Counted from the stretch's first letter, positions 17,156 to 27,057 are shown. The stretch: DNA of 64,000 bases from Limnohabitans sp. MMS-10A-192 (GCF_003063335.1 NZ_NERX01000003.1:248001-312000); one strand, 5' to 3'. Notes: a model not told the origin generated them from the sequence alone. Program-made: numbers and translations.

Positions 17156-20083
17156 ATGACCATGCACACAGATCTGAACATCTCGAGCCACCCCTCAGGC
17201 CTTATCGGTCTACCAGAAACTGAACGCCTCAACGCCGCATCGACCCATGCACTGGCCAACTACCAGATCATTCGACGCAATGGTGCCGTGGTGCCTTTTG
17301 AGCCCAACAAGATCGCCGTGGCCTTGATGAAAGCCTTTTTGGCCGTTCACGGCACCCAAGGTGCGGCATCGGCCAGCGTTCGCGAGGTCGTGGAAGAGTT
17401 GACCCAGAACGTGGTGCGTGCTTTGGTCCGCTCGCGTCCAGGCGGCGGCACCTTCCACATTGAAGACGTGCAAGACCAGGTGGAGCTGGGCCTGATGCGC
17501 AGCAGCAACCACGAAGTGGCACGTGCCTATGTGTTGTACCGCGAGCGCCGCACGCAAGAGCGTGCGCAACAGCAACAACAAGTGGCCACAGAAACCGCCT
17601 CCAGCGAGCCCGCCCTGCATGTGATCGACGGCGGCAAGCGCGTGGAACTGGACCTGAACTACCTCAAGTCCTTGATGGTCAATGCTTGCGCGGGTCTGGG
17701 CCCAGACGTCAGCGCCGAGCCCATCGTGGCCGAAACCATGCGCAACCTGTACGACGGTGTACCCATGGAAGAGGTCTACAAAGCGTCGATCCTGGCGTCG
17801 CGTACCCTGATTGAAAAAGACCCGGACTACACCTATGTGACTGCCCGCCTGCTGATGCACACCATCGCCAAGGAAATCCTGGGCAAGGAAGTGACCGCCG
17901 ACCAGCTCGGTCAAGCGTACTTGGACTACTTCCCCCAGTTCATCAAGAAGGGCGTAGACAACGACCTGCTGGATGAAAAGCTGCTGCAGTTCGATCTGAA
18001 GCGCCTGGCCGAGGCCCTCAAGCCCGAGCGCGACATGCAGTTCGACTATCTGGGCCTGCAAACCCTGTACGACCGCTACTTCCTGCACGTGCGCAAGACC
18101 CGCATCGAGATGCCTCAAGCCTTCTTCATGCGTGTGGCCATGGGTCTGTCACTCAACGAGATCAACCGCGAAGCCCGCGCCATCGAGTTCTACGAGATCC
18201 TGTCTTCGTTCGACTTCATGTCGTCCACCCCCACCTTGTTCAACAGCGGCACCTTGCGTTCACAGCTGTCGAGCTGCTACCTGACCACTGTGCCCGACGA
18301 TCTGGACGGCATTTATGAGTCGATCAAGGAAAACGCTCTGCTGTCCAAGTTCGCAGGCGGCCTGGGCAACGACTGGACGCGTGTGCGCGCCATGGGCTCG
18401 CACATCAAGGGCACGAATGGCGAATCACAAGGCGTGGTGCCTTTCCTCAAAGTCGTCAACGACACGGCTGTGGCGGTGAACCAGGGCGGCAAGCGCAAGG
18501 GCGCGGTCTGCACTTACCTGGAAACCTGGCACCTGGACATCGAAGAGTTCCTGGAGCTGCGCAAGAACACCGGCGACGACCGCCGCCGCACGCACGACAT
18601 GAACACGGCCAACTGGATCCCCGATCTGTTCATGCGCCGCGTCATGGAAAAAGGCGACTGGACCTTGTTCTCGCCCTCCGATGTGCCTGACCTGCACGAC
18701 CTGTTCGGCCAAGCGTTCGAAAAAGCCTATGTGGCTTACGAGCAAAAAGCCGAGCGTGGCGAAATTCGCCCCAGCAAGAAAATTCCAGCCAATGACCTGT
18801 GGCGCAAGATGCTGTCGATGCTGTTCGAGACCGGCCACCCCTGGATCACTTTCAAGGACCCTTGCAACGTGCGCTCGCCCCAGCAGCACGCCGGTGTGGT
18901 GCACTCATCCAACCTGTGCACCGAGATCACACTCAACACCAGCGACACTGAAACCGCGGTCTGCAACCTGGGCTCGGTCAACCTGTCCAAGCACCTGAAA
19001 GACGGCCCCAACGGCAAGGTCATCGACCGCGCCAAGCTGCAAAAGACGATTTCGATCGCCATGCGCATGCTGGACAACGTGATCGACATCAACTACTACG
19101 CCGTCAAGAAAGCCCGTGACTCCAACATGCGCCACCGCCCTGTGGGCTTGGGCCTGATGGGCTTCCAGGATTCGCTGTACGAAATGCGCATCCCCTACGC
19201 ATCGCAAGCGGCCGTGGAGTTCGCCGACCAGTCCATGGAAGCGATCTGCTACTACGCTTATTGGGCTTCGACCGAGTTGGCCAAAGAACGCGGTCAGTAC
19301 TCCAGCTACAAAGGCTCGCTGTGGGATCAGGGCATCTTGCCGCTGGACACGCTGGACCTGCTGGAGCGCGAGCGCGGCGGTTATGTGGAAGTGGACCGCT
19401 CGTCCACCTTGGACTGGGATGCTTTGCGCAAGAAGATTGCGCAAGACGGCATGCGCAACTCCAACTGCGTGGCGATTGCGCCAACGGCCACCATCTCCAA
19501 CATCATCGGTGTGGACGCCTCGATCGAACCTTGCTTTGGCAACCTGTCGGTCAAGTCCAACCTGTCGGGCGAGTTCACTGTCATCAACAGCTACTTGGTG
19601 CGTGACTTGAAGCGCTTGGGCCTGTGGGACGACGTGATGGTCATGGACCTGAAGCACTTTGACGGTTCCCTGCGTCCTATCGACCGCGTGCCGCAAGAGG
19701 TCAAGTCTTTGTACGCCACCGCCTTTGAAGTGGAGACCACTTGGCTGGTGGAAGCTGCTGCTCGTCGCCAGAAATGGATCGACCAAGCGCAATCGCTCAA
19801 CATCTACATGGCTGGTGCTTCGGGCAAGAAACTCGACGACACCTACAAGCTCGCTTGGTTGCGTGGTCTCAAGACCACCTACTACCTGCGCACATCGAGT
19901 GCCACGCAAGTGGAGAAGTCCACTGTGCAAGCGGGCTCGCATAACGCTGTGTCTTCAGGCATGCCGACTGCCGGCATGAGCGCACACGATGCATCGGCAT
20001 CGCAGGCACCGCTGAGCGCTACACCTGCGACCGATGTGCAATTCACCGCGATCGACGACGTCGGCTGCGAAGCTTGCCAGTGA
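17156..20083 (+). CDS. nrdA: Ribonucleoside-diphosphate reductase alpha subunit, class Ia
   Basis: Large subunit that reduces NDPs to dNDPs, 975 residues. An ATP-cone allosteric domain lies at about residues 35-135 (IIRRNGAVVPFEPNKIAVAL ... ARAYVLYRERR). Catalytic segments include SSNLCTEITL near residue 588 (Asn, Cys, Glu of the active site), TAVCNLGSVNLS, and PTATISNIIGVDASIEPC. The C-terminus ends with C-E-A-C-Q, the redox-active cysteine pair that reloads the active site. Start ATG 17156, with a second ATG two codons on. The complete ATP cone implies dATP inhibition. Confidence 0.96.
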   Translation: MTMHTDLNISSHPSGLIGLPETERLNAASTHALANYQIIRRNGAVVPFEPNKIAVALMKAFLAVHGTQGAASASVREVVEELTQNVVRALVRSRPGGGTFHIEDVQDQVELGLMRSSNHEVARAYVLYRERRTQERAQQQQQVATETASSEPALHVIDGGKRVELDLNYLKSLMVNACAGLGPDVSAEPIVAETMRNLYDGVPMEEVYKASILASRTLIEKDPDYTYVTARLLMHTIAKEILGKEVTADQLGQAYLDYFPQFIKKGVDNDLLDEKLLQFDLKRLAEALKPERDMQFDYLGLQTLYDRYFLHVRKTRIEMPQAFFMRVAMGLSLNEINREARAIEFYEILSSFDFMSSTPTLFNSGTLRSQLSSCYLTTVPDDLDGIYESIKENALLSKFAGGLGNDWTRVRAMGSHIKGTNGESQGVVPFLKVVNDTAVAVNQGGKRKGAVCTYLETWHLDIEEFLELRKNTGDDRRRTHDMNTANWIPDLFMRRVMEKGDWTLFSPSDVPDLHDLFGQAFEKAYVAYEQKAERGEIRPSKKIPANDLWRKMLSMLFETGHPWITFKDPCNVRSPQQHAGVVHSSNLCTEITLNTSDTETAVCNLGSVNLSKHLKDGPNGKVIDRAKLQKTISIAMRMLDNVIDINYYAVKKARDSNMRHRPVGLGLMGFQDSLYEMRIPYASQAAVEFADQSMEAICYYAYWASTELAKERGQYSSYKGSLWDQGILPLDTLDLLERERGGYVEVDRSSTLDWDALRKKIAQDGMRNSNCVAIAPTATISNIIGVDASIEPCFGNLSVKSNLSGEFTVINSYLVRDLKRLGLWDDVMVMDLKHFDGSLRPIDRVPQEVKSLYATAFEVETTWLVEAAARRQKWIDQAQSLNIYMAGASGKKLDDTYKLAWLRGLKTTYYLRTSSATQVEKSTVQAGSHNAVSSGMPTAGMSAHDASASQAPLSATPATDVQFTAIDDVGCEACQ

Positions 20084-20223
20084 TCTGAATGCATCGCACA
20101 CACATGCCAACATGGTGGTGCGATGCAATTGAACAACACTTCGAGCCCATGCATGCGCAGAAAACGAATCACTGCTTTGCAATTCGCGCGCATGCTTTCA
20201 TAATTTGAGAACTGGAAATTTTT

Positions 20224-21354
20224 ATGTTGTCTTGGGACGATCAAGTTAAACCCGCATTGCAACCTGCAATGCCTCCAATGCCTGGCACGGGTGCAGCACC
20301 TGCATCGGCATCGGTGTCTTCTCCAGCAGCGCCTGCTCGCCGCATGAATGCCGCTGACAAGCGCATCATCAACGGCCAGACCGACGTCAACCAGTTGGTG
20401 CCTTTCAAATACAAATGGGCTTGGGAAAAATACCTGGCCACCTGCGCCAACCATTGGATGCCGCAGGAAGTGAACATGAACCGCGACATCGCTTTGTGGA
20501 AAGACCCCAACGGCCTGACCGAAGACGAGCGCCGCATCGTCAAGCGCAACCTCGGCTTCTTTGTCACCGCCGATTCGCTGGCAGCCAACAACATCACATT
20601 GGGCACTTACCGCCACATCACAGCGCCTGAGTGCCGCCAGTTCTTGTTGCGCCAAGCCTTTGAAGAAGCCATCCACACCCACGCCTACCAATACATTGTG
20701 GAATCGCTGGGTCTGGACGAGAGCGAAATCTTCAACGCCTACAACGAAGTCAAATCCATCCGTGACAAGGACGAGTTCCTGATCCCGTTCATCAGCGCGA
20801 TCATGGATCCGAACTTCAAGACCGGCACGCTGGAAACCGACCAGACTTTGCTCAAGTCGCTGATCGTGTTTGCTTGCCTGATGGAAGGTCTGTTCTTCTA
20901 CGTGGGTTTCACACAAATCTTGGCCTTGGGTCGCCAAAACAAGATGACAGGTGCTGCCGAGCAGTACCAATACATCCTGCGCGACGAGTCCATGCACTGC
21001 AACTTCGGCATCGACTTGATCAACACCGTGAAGCTGGAAAACCCCCAGCTGTGGACCGCCGAATTCAAGGCCGAGATCAAGGCCCTGTTCCTGCAAGCTG
21101 TCGAACTGGAATACCGTTATGCCGAAGACACCATGCCACGCGGCGTGCTGGGCATGAACGCCTCCATGTTCAAAGGCTATCTGCGCTACATCGCCAATCG
21201 CCGTGCCACGCAAATTGGACTTGAACCTTTGTTCCCGAACGAAGAGAATCCATTCCCATGGATGAGCGAAATGATTGACCTGAAGAAAGAACGCAACTTC
21301 TTTGAAACCCGGGTCATTGAATACCAATCTGGCGGGGCCTTGTCTTGGGACTGA
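20224..21354 (+). CDS. nrdB: Ribonucleoside-diphosphate reductase beta subunit, class Ia
   Basis: Ferritin-like radical-generating subunit, 376 residues. Diiron ligand segments are visible as [18 protein letters not shown] (E-x2-H with nearby Tyr) and [17 protein letters not shown] (E-x2-H). It is 140 bases downstream of nrdA on the same strand with no terminator between them, so both are probably served by the NrdR-controlled promoter. The N-terminal 40 residues are Ala/Pro-rich and poorly conserved, then [20 protein letters not shown] starts the typical core. No ferredoxin-like nrd activator (yfaE) gene follows. Confidence 0.96.
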   Translation: MLSWDDQVKPALQPAMPPMPGTGAAPASASVSSPAAPARRMNAADKRIINGQTDVNQLVPFKYKWAWEKYLATCANHWMPQEVNMNRDIALWKDPNGLTEDERRIVKRNLGFFVTADSLAANNITLGTYRHITAPECRQFLLRQAFEEAIHTHAYQYIVESLGLDESEIFNAYNEVKSIRDKDEFLIPFISAIMDPNFKTGTLETDQTLLKSLIVFACLMEGLFFYVGFTQILALGRQNKMTGAAEQYQYILRDESMHCNFGIDLINTVKLENPQLWTAEFKAEIKALFLQAVELEYRYAEDTMPRGVLGMNASMFKGYLRYIANRRATQIGLEPLFPNEENPFPWMSEMIDLKKERNFFETRVIEYQSGGALSWD

Positions 21355-21441
21355 TCTTCTGAACACCCTTCACATGTCACCCTTCTGCAAGCCACAACGC
21401 GTGATCCCTACGGGGGTTGGGCGGTGTGGCTTTTCCGCGTT

Positions 21442-21471
21442 CATGGTGTTGAGGCATGCTTCAGCACCATG
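21442..21471. repeat. Perfect-length 30-base inverted repeat between nrdB and the histone-like gene
   Basis: The arms CATGGTGTTGAGGC and GCTTCAGCACCATG pair over 14 positions with two G-U type mismatches and a 2-base loop. It is followed by no T tract, so it is not a standard terminator. It may be an RNA hairpin in the leader of the H1-like gene or the processed 3' end of the nrdAB transcript. Confidence 0.55.
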
Positions 21472-21546
21472 GATCGCTTTGTGCAATCCAACAAGCACCA
21501 AGCGTTCCCTTTCCGTTGAGTTCTCAACTTGATCAAGGAGAAAATC

Positions 21547-22086
21547 ATGGCAACTGCAAAAAAAGCAACAGCTAAAAAAGCTGCTCCCGCAAAGAAGGCC
21601 GTCGCGGCCAAAAAACCTGCTGCTAAAAAAGTAGCCGCAGCCAAGAAGCCCGCTGCTAAAAAAGCCGCTCCAGCTAAAAAAGCCGTCGCGGCCAAAAAGC
21701 CAGCAGCTAAAAAAGTAGCAGCCGCTAAGAAGCCAGCCGCTAAAAAAGCCGCTCCAGCCAAAAAGGCCGTTGCAGCGAAAAAGCCAGCAGCTAAAAAAGT
21801 AGCAGCCGCTAAGAAGCCAGCAGCCAAAAAAGCCGCTCCAGCTAAAAAAGCAGCTCCTAAAGCAGCAGCCGCTAAAAAGCCAGCAGCCAAAAAAGCCGCA
21901 CCCGCTAAAAAAGCAGCTGTTAAGAAAACCGCAGCCAAAAAGCCAGCAGCCAAAAAGCCCGCTGTGAAAAAAGCTGCCAAGAAGCCTGCTGCAAAGAAGG
22001 CATCCAAAGCACCCGCTGCCCCTGCTGCTCAAACCACACTGAATCCTCAAGCTGCCTGGCCGTTTCCTTCGGCCGCCAAGCCCTGA
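21547..22086 (+). CDS. Histone H1-like Lys/Ala/Pro-rich DNA-binding protein
   Basis: 179 residues composed almost wholly of Ala, Lys and Pro with a few Val, ending in a short neutral tail (AQTTLNPQAAWPFPSAAKP). The pattern of AAKKPAAKK units is that of the C-terminal tail of eukaryotic H1 and of bacterial HC1/AlgP-like proteins, which bind DNA through lysines without a folded domain. Three identical 28-residue units occupy residues 12-95. A good Shine-Dalgarno AAGGAG sits 6 bases before the ATG at 21547. Nucleoid compaction is the likely role, inferred only from composition. Confidence 0.85.
   Translation: MATAKKATAKKAAPAKKAVAAKKPAAKKVAAAKKPAAKKAAPAKKAVAAKKPAAKKVAAAKKPAAKKAAPAKKAVAAKKPAAKKVAAAKKPAAKKAAPAKKAAPKAAAAKKPAAKKAAPAKKAAVKKTAAKKPAAKKPAVKKAAKKPAAKKASKAPAAPAAQTTLNPQAAWPFPSAAKP
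21580..21831 (+). repeat. 84-bp tandem repeat, three copies, within the H1-like gene
   Basis: Each 84-bp unit encodes the same 28 residues, beginning AAPAKKAVAAKKPAAKKVAA. The copies differ at several synonymous positions (for example GTCGCGGCC against GTTGCAGCG), so the duplications are not the most recent event and the amino acid sequence appears selected. Shorter remnants continue after 21831. Confidence 0.85.
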
Positions 22087-22110
22087 TTCAGCTGGCAAAC
22101 GCTAGCAATA

Positions 22111-22145
22111 AAGCCCAACACTGGCAACGGTGTTGGGCTTTTTTC
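22111..22145. terminator. Bidirectional intrinsic terminator
   Basis: AAGCCCAACAC and GTGTTGGGCTT form an 11-bp stem with an 8-base loop. On the plus strand it is followed by TTTT and ends the H1-like gene; on the minus strand it is followed by TTTATT and can end the DUF3426 transcript, whose stop is 13 bases away. Confidence 0.88.
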
Positions 22146-22157
22146 CTGGGAAGCCAC

Positions 22158-22994
22158 TCAGGGGTAAAAACTCACAATACGGTATCCGGTCACAGCCAAG
22201 TCACGGGCGACCGTCAAGCGCATCAGGCCTTGCCACACTTGTCCGGGAGACAGTGTTTCGGGTGCATCCAACTGGTCCGCTCCAAACACACGGCGCACCA
22301 ATGGCTTGCCTTGCACATCCTCCAGCGTGACCTCCAGTGAAGTCATCAACACATTCTGAGCAGAGGTGTTGCGAACCACCCACTGCAACTCAAAAGCGTC
22401 GTCACGTTGTATGAAGCTGGATGTGTCGATCACCACCGCATGAAGGTCTCGCGCATGTGCTGATTCACAAGCCCATGCATTGCAGATTCGCTGAACGTGA
22501 TGCGCCATCACTGGAAACTTGGCCACCAAAGCGAAGCGGTTCACCCAGATCACCTGGCTCAGCAAGGCGAGGACCAAAGCGGACAAGGCCAAAATCGACG
22601 GCCAACGACGACGCACCGACTCCCGGGACGTTGTTTCGTCGATTGTCGACACATCGAGGTCGTCTGCAGGATCCTGCGATTGAGGTGGGGATGCAGCCAT
22701 TCTCACGATGGCTTTGTCGATTTCTGGTTGAAAGCTCGACAGGGCTTTTTCAAACGAACTCAAATCCTCAGAAGCTTGGGTCCGCACATCCAAAGTCGAG
22801 CGGTCTTCTTGCTTGAGCAAGTCTCCAATATCCAGCCGCGGTGGTAAGGTGCCCGACCAAGAGAGAATCAGGCCCGTGCTGTCGAACGCATGCTGACACT
22901 CCCCACAGCGCAACCAGCCTTTGGCCACCTCGAGCTGATCAGGCAAGACCTGATAGACCGTGGCACATTCAGGGCAGCGTGTGATCCAGTTCAT
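22158..22994 (-). CDS. Zinc-ribbon and DUF3426 domain membrane protein
   Basis: 278 residues. The N-terminus is an MJ0042-type zinc ribbon with C-P-E-C (TRCPECATVYQV) and C-G-E-C (LRCGECQHAFDS). A single transmembrane segment lies near residues 132-152 (ILALSALVLALLSQVIWVN), and the C-terminal half is the periplasmic DUF3426 domain. Function unknown. It follows prmA by 31 bases on the same strand, and the order accB-accC-prmA-DUF3426 is common in betaproteobacteria, so it probably shares their transcript. Confidence 0.88.
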   Translation of the reverse strand: MNWITRCPECATVYQVLPDQLEVAKGWLRCGECQHAFDSTGLILSWSGTLPPRLDIGDLLKQEDRSTLDVRTQASEDLSSFEKALSSFQPEIDKAIVRMAASPPQSQDPADDLDVSTIDETTSRESVRRRWPSILALSALVLALLSQVIWVNRFALVAKFPVMAHHVQRICNAWACESAHARDLHAVVIDTSSFIQRDDAFELQWVVRNTSAQNVLMTSLEVTLEDVQGKPLVRRVFGADQLDAPETLSPGQVWQGLMRLTVARDLAVTGYRIVSFYP

Positions 22995-23025
22995 GACCCG
23001 ATTGTAGACAGGGTCAAGTCTCCGC

Positions 23026-23922
23026 TCAAACTGCGGCTGCAGACTTCTTGGCGGTCATCAAGATCCAGCCGTCTTCCGCATCGGCCACTTCAAGTTGCAC
23101 CCAAGGTGCGTAAGCCGCTTTGAGCTCATCGGCCTGGCGCTCCAAAATGCCCGCCAACACCAAAGAACCACCGCTTTGCACGTACGCACACAGCAGCGGC
23201 GCCAGCACTTTCAAGGGTGTCGCCAAGATGTTGGCCAGCACGGTTTGGTAGACCCCTTGGGCTTTGTCTGGCAAGCCAGCCATCAAAGTCACGTGATTGG
23301 CTTCGGCGTTCAACTCGGTCGATGTGACCGCAGCCTCGTCAATGTCCACAGCATCGATGCGAGCAGCTCCGTACTTGGCGGCACCAATGGCCAGAATGCC
23401 GGAACCACAACCGTAATCGAGCACGCGCTGGTCTTGCACATTGTTGCGGGCAATCCAGCGCAGACACATGCGGGTGGTCGGGTGTGTCCCGGTGCCAAAA
23501 GCCAGGCCCGGATCCAGCCGAATGATCTGTTTGGCTTGCGCCGGTGGTTCATGCCAAGTGGGCACGATCCAAAAATCAGAAGTCACTTCCACCGGGGCAA
23601 ATTGCGATTGGGTCAAACGCACCCAGTCCTGATCGGCCACCGCCTGAATACCGAGCAATCGGCAACCTTCAAAGAAGTCTTGCGCCTGCAGCAAGGTGGC
23701 GGCCTCCTTGGCGCCGGACTCTTGCGCAAACAAGGCAACCATGCGTGAACGCTGCCAGCCGTCTTTGGGTGGCGGCATGCCAGGCTCGCCAAACAAAGCC
23801 TGCTCGGCAGGGGTCTGGGCGTCGGCATCTTCGACCGACACGCTCAAGGCATCCAGGGCATCGAGCGCGTCGCTCAAAACGTCAACCCGTTCCTCCGGGC
23901 AGAGCAAGCTCAGTTCAAACAT
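23026..23922 (-). CDS. prmA: Ribosomal protein L11 methyltransferase PrmA
   Basis: SAM-dependent enzyme that trimethylates residues of ribosomal protein L11. 298 residues. The SAM-binding motif I is VLDYGCGSGILAIGAAKYGA near residue 168, followed by AVDIDEAAV (acidic loop) and VYQTVLANILATPLKVLAPL (N-I-L-A catalytic region). The N-terminal substrate-recognition domain contains LSVSVEDADA. Lies 14 bases downstream of accC. Confidence 0.96.
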   Translation of the reverse strand: MFELSLLCPEERVDVLSDALDALDALSVSVEDADAQTPAEQALFGEPGMPPPKDGWQRSRMVALFAQESGAKEAATLLQAQDFFEGCRLLGIQAVADQDWVRLTQSQFAPVEVTSDFWIVPTWHEPPAQAKQIIRLDPGLAFGTGTHPTTRMCLRWIARNNVQDQRVLDYGCGSGILAIGAAKYGAARIDAVDIDEAAVTSTELNAEANHVTLMAGLPDKAQGVYQTVLANILATPLKVLAPLLCAYVQSGGSLVLAGILERQADELKAAYAPWVQLEVADAEDGWILMTAKKSAAAV

Positions 23923-23936
23923 GGTGCGATCCGATC

Positions 23937-25286
23937 TCAGCGTTTGTGTTGGCTGAGCCAGTGTTCAAGGTAATGGATGTTGGTGCCGCCTTGCATGAAC
24001 TTGGCGTCCACCATCAGCTCGCGGTGCAGCGGGATGTTGGTGTTGATGCCTTCGATCACGGTTTCGGCCAAGGCGGTCTGCATGCGGGCCAAGGCCTGCT
24101 CGCGGGTGTCGCCGTGCACAATGATCTTGCCGATCATCGAGTCGTAATTCGGTGGCACAAAGTAGTTGTTGTAGGCGTGTGAATCCACGCGCACACCGGG
24201 GCCGCCAGGCATATGCCAAGAAGTGATACGACCGGGCGAAGGTGTGAACTTGAAGGGGTCTTCGGCGTTCACACGGCACTCGATGGCATGACCACGGATC
24301 TGGATCTGCTTTTGCGTGAATGGCAATTTCTCACCGGCAGCGACCATGATCTGGGTCTTGACGATGTCCACACCGGTGATCCATTCGGTCACGGGGTGCT
24401 CCACCTGAACACGGGTGTTCATCTCGATGAAATAGAATTCGCCGTTTTCGTACAAGAACTCGAAAGTGCCAGCACCGCGATAACCGATCTTCTTGCAAGC
24501 GGCCACGCAACGCTCTCCGATCTTTTCGATCAGTTTGCGCGGAATGCCTGGTGCAGGGGCTTCTTCGATCACCTTTTGGTGGCGACGCTGCATGGAGCAA
24601 TCGCGCTCACCCAGATAGACCGCATTCTTGTGCTTGTCTGCCAGGATCTGGATTTCGACGTGCCGTGGGTTCTGCAGGAACTTTTCCATGTAGACCGCAG
24701 GATTGCCAAACGCGGCACCGGCCTCGGCCTTGGTCATTTGAACCGCATTGATCAAGGCGGCTTCGGTGTGCACCACACGCATGCCGCGACCACCGCCGCC
24801 ACCCGCGGCCTTGATGATCACGGGGTAACCCACGCTCTTGGCGATGCGGCGGATCTGGGCTGGATCGTCGGGCAACTCGCCCTCTGAGCCAGGCACGCAA
24901 GGCACGCCTGCGCGGATCATGGCCTGCTTGGCCGAGACCTTGTCGCCCATGATGCGGATCGACTCGGGTGTGGGGCCGATGAACTGGAAACCGCTTTTTT
25001 CGACGCGCTCGGCGAAGTCGGCGTTCTCGCTCAAAAAGCCATAGCCGGGGTGAATGGCTTCAGCGTCGGTCACTTCGGCAGCCGAAATGATCGCGGGCAT
25101 GTTGAGGTAACTCAGGGGCGAAGCTGCAGGTCCGATACAGACCGCTTCTTCGGCCAACTTCACGTATTTGGCTTCTTTGTCGGCTTCGGAATACACCATC
25201 ACCGCTTTGATGCCCAACTCGCGGCAAGCGCGCTGGATTCGCAAAGCGATCTCACCGCGGTTGGCGACCAGGATTTTCTTGAACAT
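23937..25286 (-). CDS. accC: Biotin carboxylase subunit of acetyl-CoA carboxylase
   Basis: 449-residue ATP-grasp enzyme that carboxylates biotin on AccB, the first step of fatty acid synthesis. Visible are the N-terminal [20 protein letters not shown], the glycine-rich ATP loop ([11 protein letters not shown] near residue 162), the EVQIL-like strand, [20 protein letters not shown] with the metal-binding glutamates, and the [12 protein letters not shown] segment. Forms an operon with accB, 16 bases upstream. Confidence 0.97.
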   Translation of the reverse strand: MFKKILVANRGEIALRIQRACRELGIKAVMVYSEADKEAKYVKLAEEAVCIGPAASPLSYLNMPAIISAAEVTDAEAIHPGYGFLSENADFAERVEKSGFQFIGPTPESIRIMGDKVSAKQAMIRAGVPCVPGSEGELPDDPAQIRRIAKSVGYPVIIKAAGGGGGRGMRVVHTEAALINAVQMTKAEAGAAFGNPAVYMEKFLQNPRHVEIQILADKHKNAVYLGERDCSMQRRHQKVIEEAPAPGIPRKLIEKIGERCVAACKKIGYRGAGTFEFLYENGEFYFIEMNTRVQVEHPVTEWITGVDIVKTQIMVAAGEKLPFTQKQIQIRGHAIECRVNAEDPFKFTPSPGRITSWHMPGGPGVRVDSHAYNNYFVPPNYDSMIGKIIVHGDTREQALARMQTALAETVIEGINTNIPLHRELMVDAKFMQGGTNIHYLEHWLSQHKR

Positions 25287-25302
25287 GAAATCCCCGTTTG
25301 GT

Positions 25303-25755
25303 TTATTCGACGATGAACAAAGGCTGACCGTATTCGGTCGCTTGACCGTTTTCGCACAGGATTTGGGTCACGGTGCCGGATTTGTCGGATTCGATCTCAT
25401 TGAGGATCTTCATCGCTTCAATGATGCACAGGGTGTCGCCTTCTTTGACGACCGAGCCGATTTGCACGAAAGGCGCAGCACCAGGGCTCGAAGAACGGTA
25501 AAAGGTACCGACCATGGGCGACTTGACGGCGTGACCAGCAGGCGCTGCGGGTGCTTCTGCTACTGCAGGTGCCGCCACGGCCACAGGTGATGCAGCCAAA
25601 GGGGCTGCTGCTGGGGCTTGCTGAACCATCACGGGGGCAGCCACGCCCATGCTCTTGACGATGCGGACCTTGCCTTCGGCTTCGGTGATCTCCAACTCGG
25701 AGACATTCGAATCTGATACCAAATCGATCAGGGTTTTGAGTTTGCGCAAATCCAT
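25303..25755 (-). CDS. accB: Biotin carboxyl carrier protein of acetyl-CoA carboxylase
   Basis: 150 residues. N-terminal helix ([20 protein letters not shown]), an Ala/Pro-rich mobile linker at about 48-75, then the biotinyl domain with the biotin-accepting lysine in [12 protein letters not shown]. Standard size for AccB. ATG at 25755 with the ribosome site GGAGGT just upstream (minus strand). First gene of accB-accC-prmA; the 160 bases upstream up to the TlpA-like gene should hold the promoter, although no clear -35/-10 pair was identified. Confidence 0.96.
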   Translation of the reverse strand: MDLRKLKTLIDLVSDSNVSELEITEAEGKVRIVKSMGVAAPVMVQQAPAAAPLAASPVAVAAPAVAEAPAAPAGHAVKSPMVGTFYRSSSPGAAPFVQIGSVVKEGDTLCIIEAMKILNEIESDKSGTVTQILCENGQATEYGQPLFIVE

Positions 25756-25915
25756 AGGACCTCCATTGCGTAAGCCAACGTAAGGGCCTGAATTTACACC
25801 AATTTTCAGTAAAAACCCTCAAAAAACCATCTAACAACTCGCATTTTGGAGAAATCCACGACCAAATTCCTCCAACAGAGATGCTACTGAGGCACTACCA
25901 GCCACCATGAGCCGC

Positions 25916-26476
25916 TCAAACGCCGCTTGAACGCCACTCGTTCAAAGCATCAAGATTCAATTGACCCAGCTTTTGTTGCCAAATCGATCCATCTGCCTTG
26001 AAAAATACACTGAATGGCAAGCCTCCTGTGGCGTTGCCCAAGGATTTGGCCAGCTCCGTGCCCCCCAACCCGGCCAAACCCACCGGAAAACCCAAGGGCT
26101 GGCGTTGCAAGAATTTTCTGACGGCACTGGGCTGGTCAATGGCCAAGGCCAGCACTTGCAAGCCGTTGGCTGCATTTTCACGCCAGAAGCGATCAAGCAA
26201 AGGCAACTCTTCCACGCAAGGTGGACACCAGGTGGCCCAAAAGTTCACCAGCAAGGGTTTCCCAGCCAATGAGGCCATGGACAACGACTCGCCCGTGGGC
26301 GTGTCAAAGCTGTGCCCCCAAAAAGCATGCTGCGCAGCACCGGACGCCGGCTGCGGCGTCATGCGCCACCAAGCCAAGCCGGCACCGGCCAAGCCGGCTG
26401 CAGCACCTGCAGCCAGCATCAGGTGGCGACGGGAGGAGGGTTGTTGGGCTTTCAACATGGGGGAATGGTCTTTCAT
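25916..26476 (-). CDS. TlpA-like thioredoxin-family protein, exported
   Basis: 186 residues. The N-terminus has SSRRHLMLAAGAAAGLAGAG, a signal or anchor sequence with a twin-arginine-like start. The thioredoxin domain contains WATWCPPCVEELPLLDRFW with the redox C-P-P-C pair and ends with a GGLPFSVFF cis-proline segment. Likely a periplasmic thiol reductase or disulfide carrier; the partner (cytochrome c maturation or other) is not shown. ATG at 26476 overlaps the stop of the upstream gene by ATGA (26473-26476). Confidence 0.88.
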   Translation of the reverse strand: MKDHSPMLKAQQPSSRRHLMLAAGAAAGLAGAGLAWWRMTPQPASGAAQHAFWGHSFDTPTGESLSMASLAGKPLLVNFWATWCPPCVEELPLLDRFWRENAANGLQVLALAIDQPSAVRKFLQRQPLGFPVGLAGLGGTELAKSLGNATGGLPFSVFFKADGSIWQQKLGQLNLDALNEWRSSGV

Positions 26477-27057
26477 CGTGACAGCAACATCGTCAAAGCG
26501 GCCAGGTCGCCGCGTGGCGCACGGCCTTGGGCATCGGGCAACAAGGCGCCGCGCAGATCGTCCAGATCGTAAATGCGCAGGTGCACGCCAATGTCTTCGT
26601 CCAAGTCGGGGCAAAAGCTGTGCAGGCTTAACACATCCACATCGTCACCGTGCATGCCGCGCACTGTCTGCACTTCGTAACGGAGATTCTGGTTGATCAA
26701 TGCAATCTCAGCCGATTTGGGATCGTCACAAAACAAGGCCAGATCAATGTCCGACAAGCGGGTGGCCCAGCCCTGCCAGACAGCACCGCCCAGATGCGGG
26801 CGAAATTCCGCCAAGCGCTGCATCCAGGTCCGCGCATGCTCACGCAATGCCAGCAATTCGCCAGGCTGGGTGTCGGCACAAAACAGCGAGATGTAGTCCA
26901 ACACTTGCACCTCGACCTCGTCATTGGAGGGCAAGGCCGTGCGCCCTGGCAAGCCCAATGCCTTGAGCGCCCGGTGCTTGGCGGGGCCAAATGCCAGGCC
27001 CTCCTCCACCACCAAACGGGCCGCAGTGGCTGCGATTTCAAATCCTGCATCGTTCAT
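26473..27057 (-). CDS. Uncharacterised protein with nucleotidyltransferase-like D-x-D motif
   Basis: 194 residues from ATG 27057 (MNDAGFEIAATAARLVVEEG); an in-frame start at 27096 would add 13 residues. N-terminal helical part, then GWATRLSDIDLALFCDDPKS, where S-D-I-D resembles the catalytic D-x-D of nucleotidyltransferases, and later DDVDVLSLHSF with a possible third acidic residue. No exact family is recognised. Coupled by ATGA to the TlpA-like gene and divergent from mpl; the same trio is, as far as I recall, found in other Burkholderiales. Enzymatic activity is a guess. Confidence 0.65.
   Translation of the reverse strand: MNDAGFEIAATAARLVVEEGLAFGPAKHRALKALGLPGRTALPSNDEVEVQVLDYISLFCADTQPGELLALREHARTWMQRLAEFRPHLGGAVWQGWATRLSDIDLALFCDDPKSAEIALINQNLRYEVQTVRGMHGDDVDVLSLHSFCPDLDEDIGVHLRIYDLDDLRGALLPDAQGRAPRGDLAALTMLLSR

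Noticed and set aside
21580..22000. Regular repeats that could suggest a CRISPR array
   Set aside because: The 84-bp units are contiguous, in one reading frame and without unique spacers; they encode the H1-like protein.
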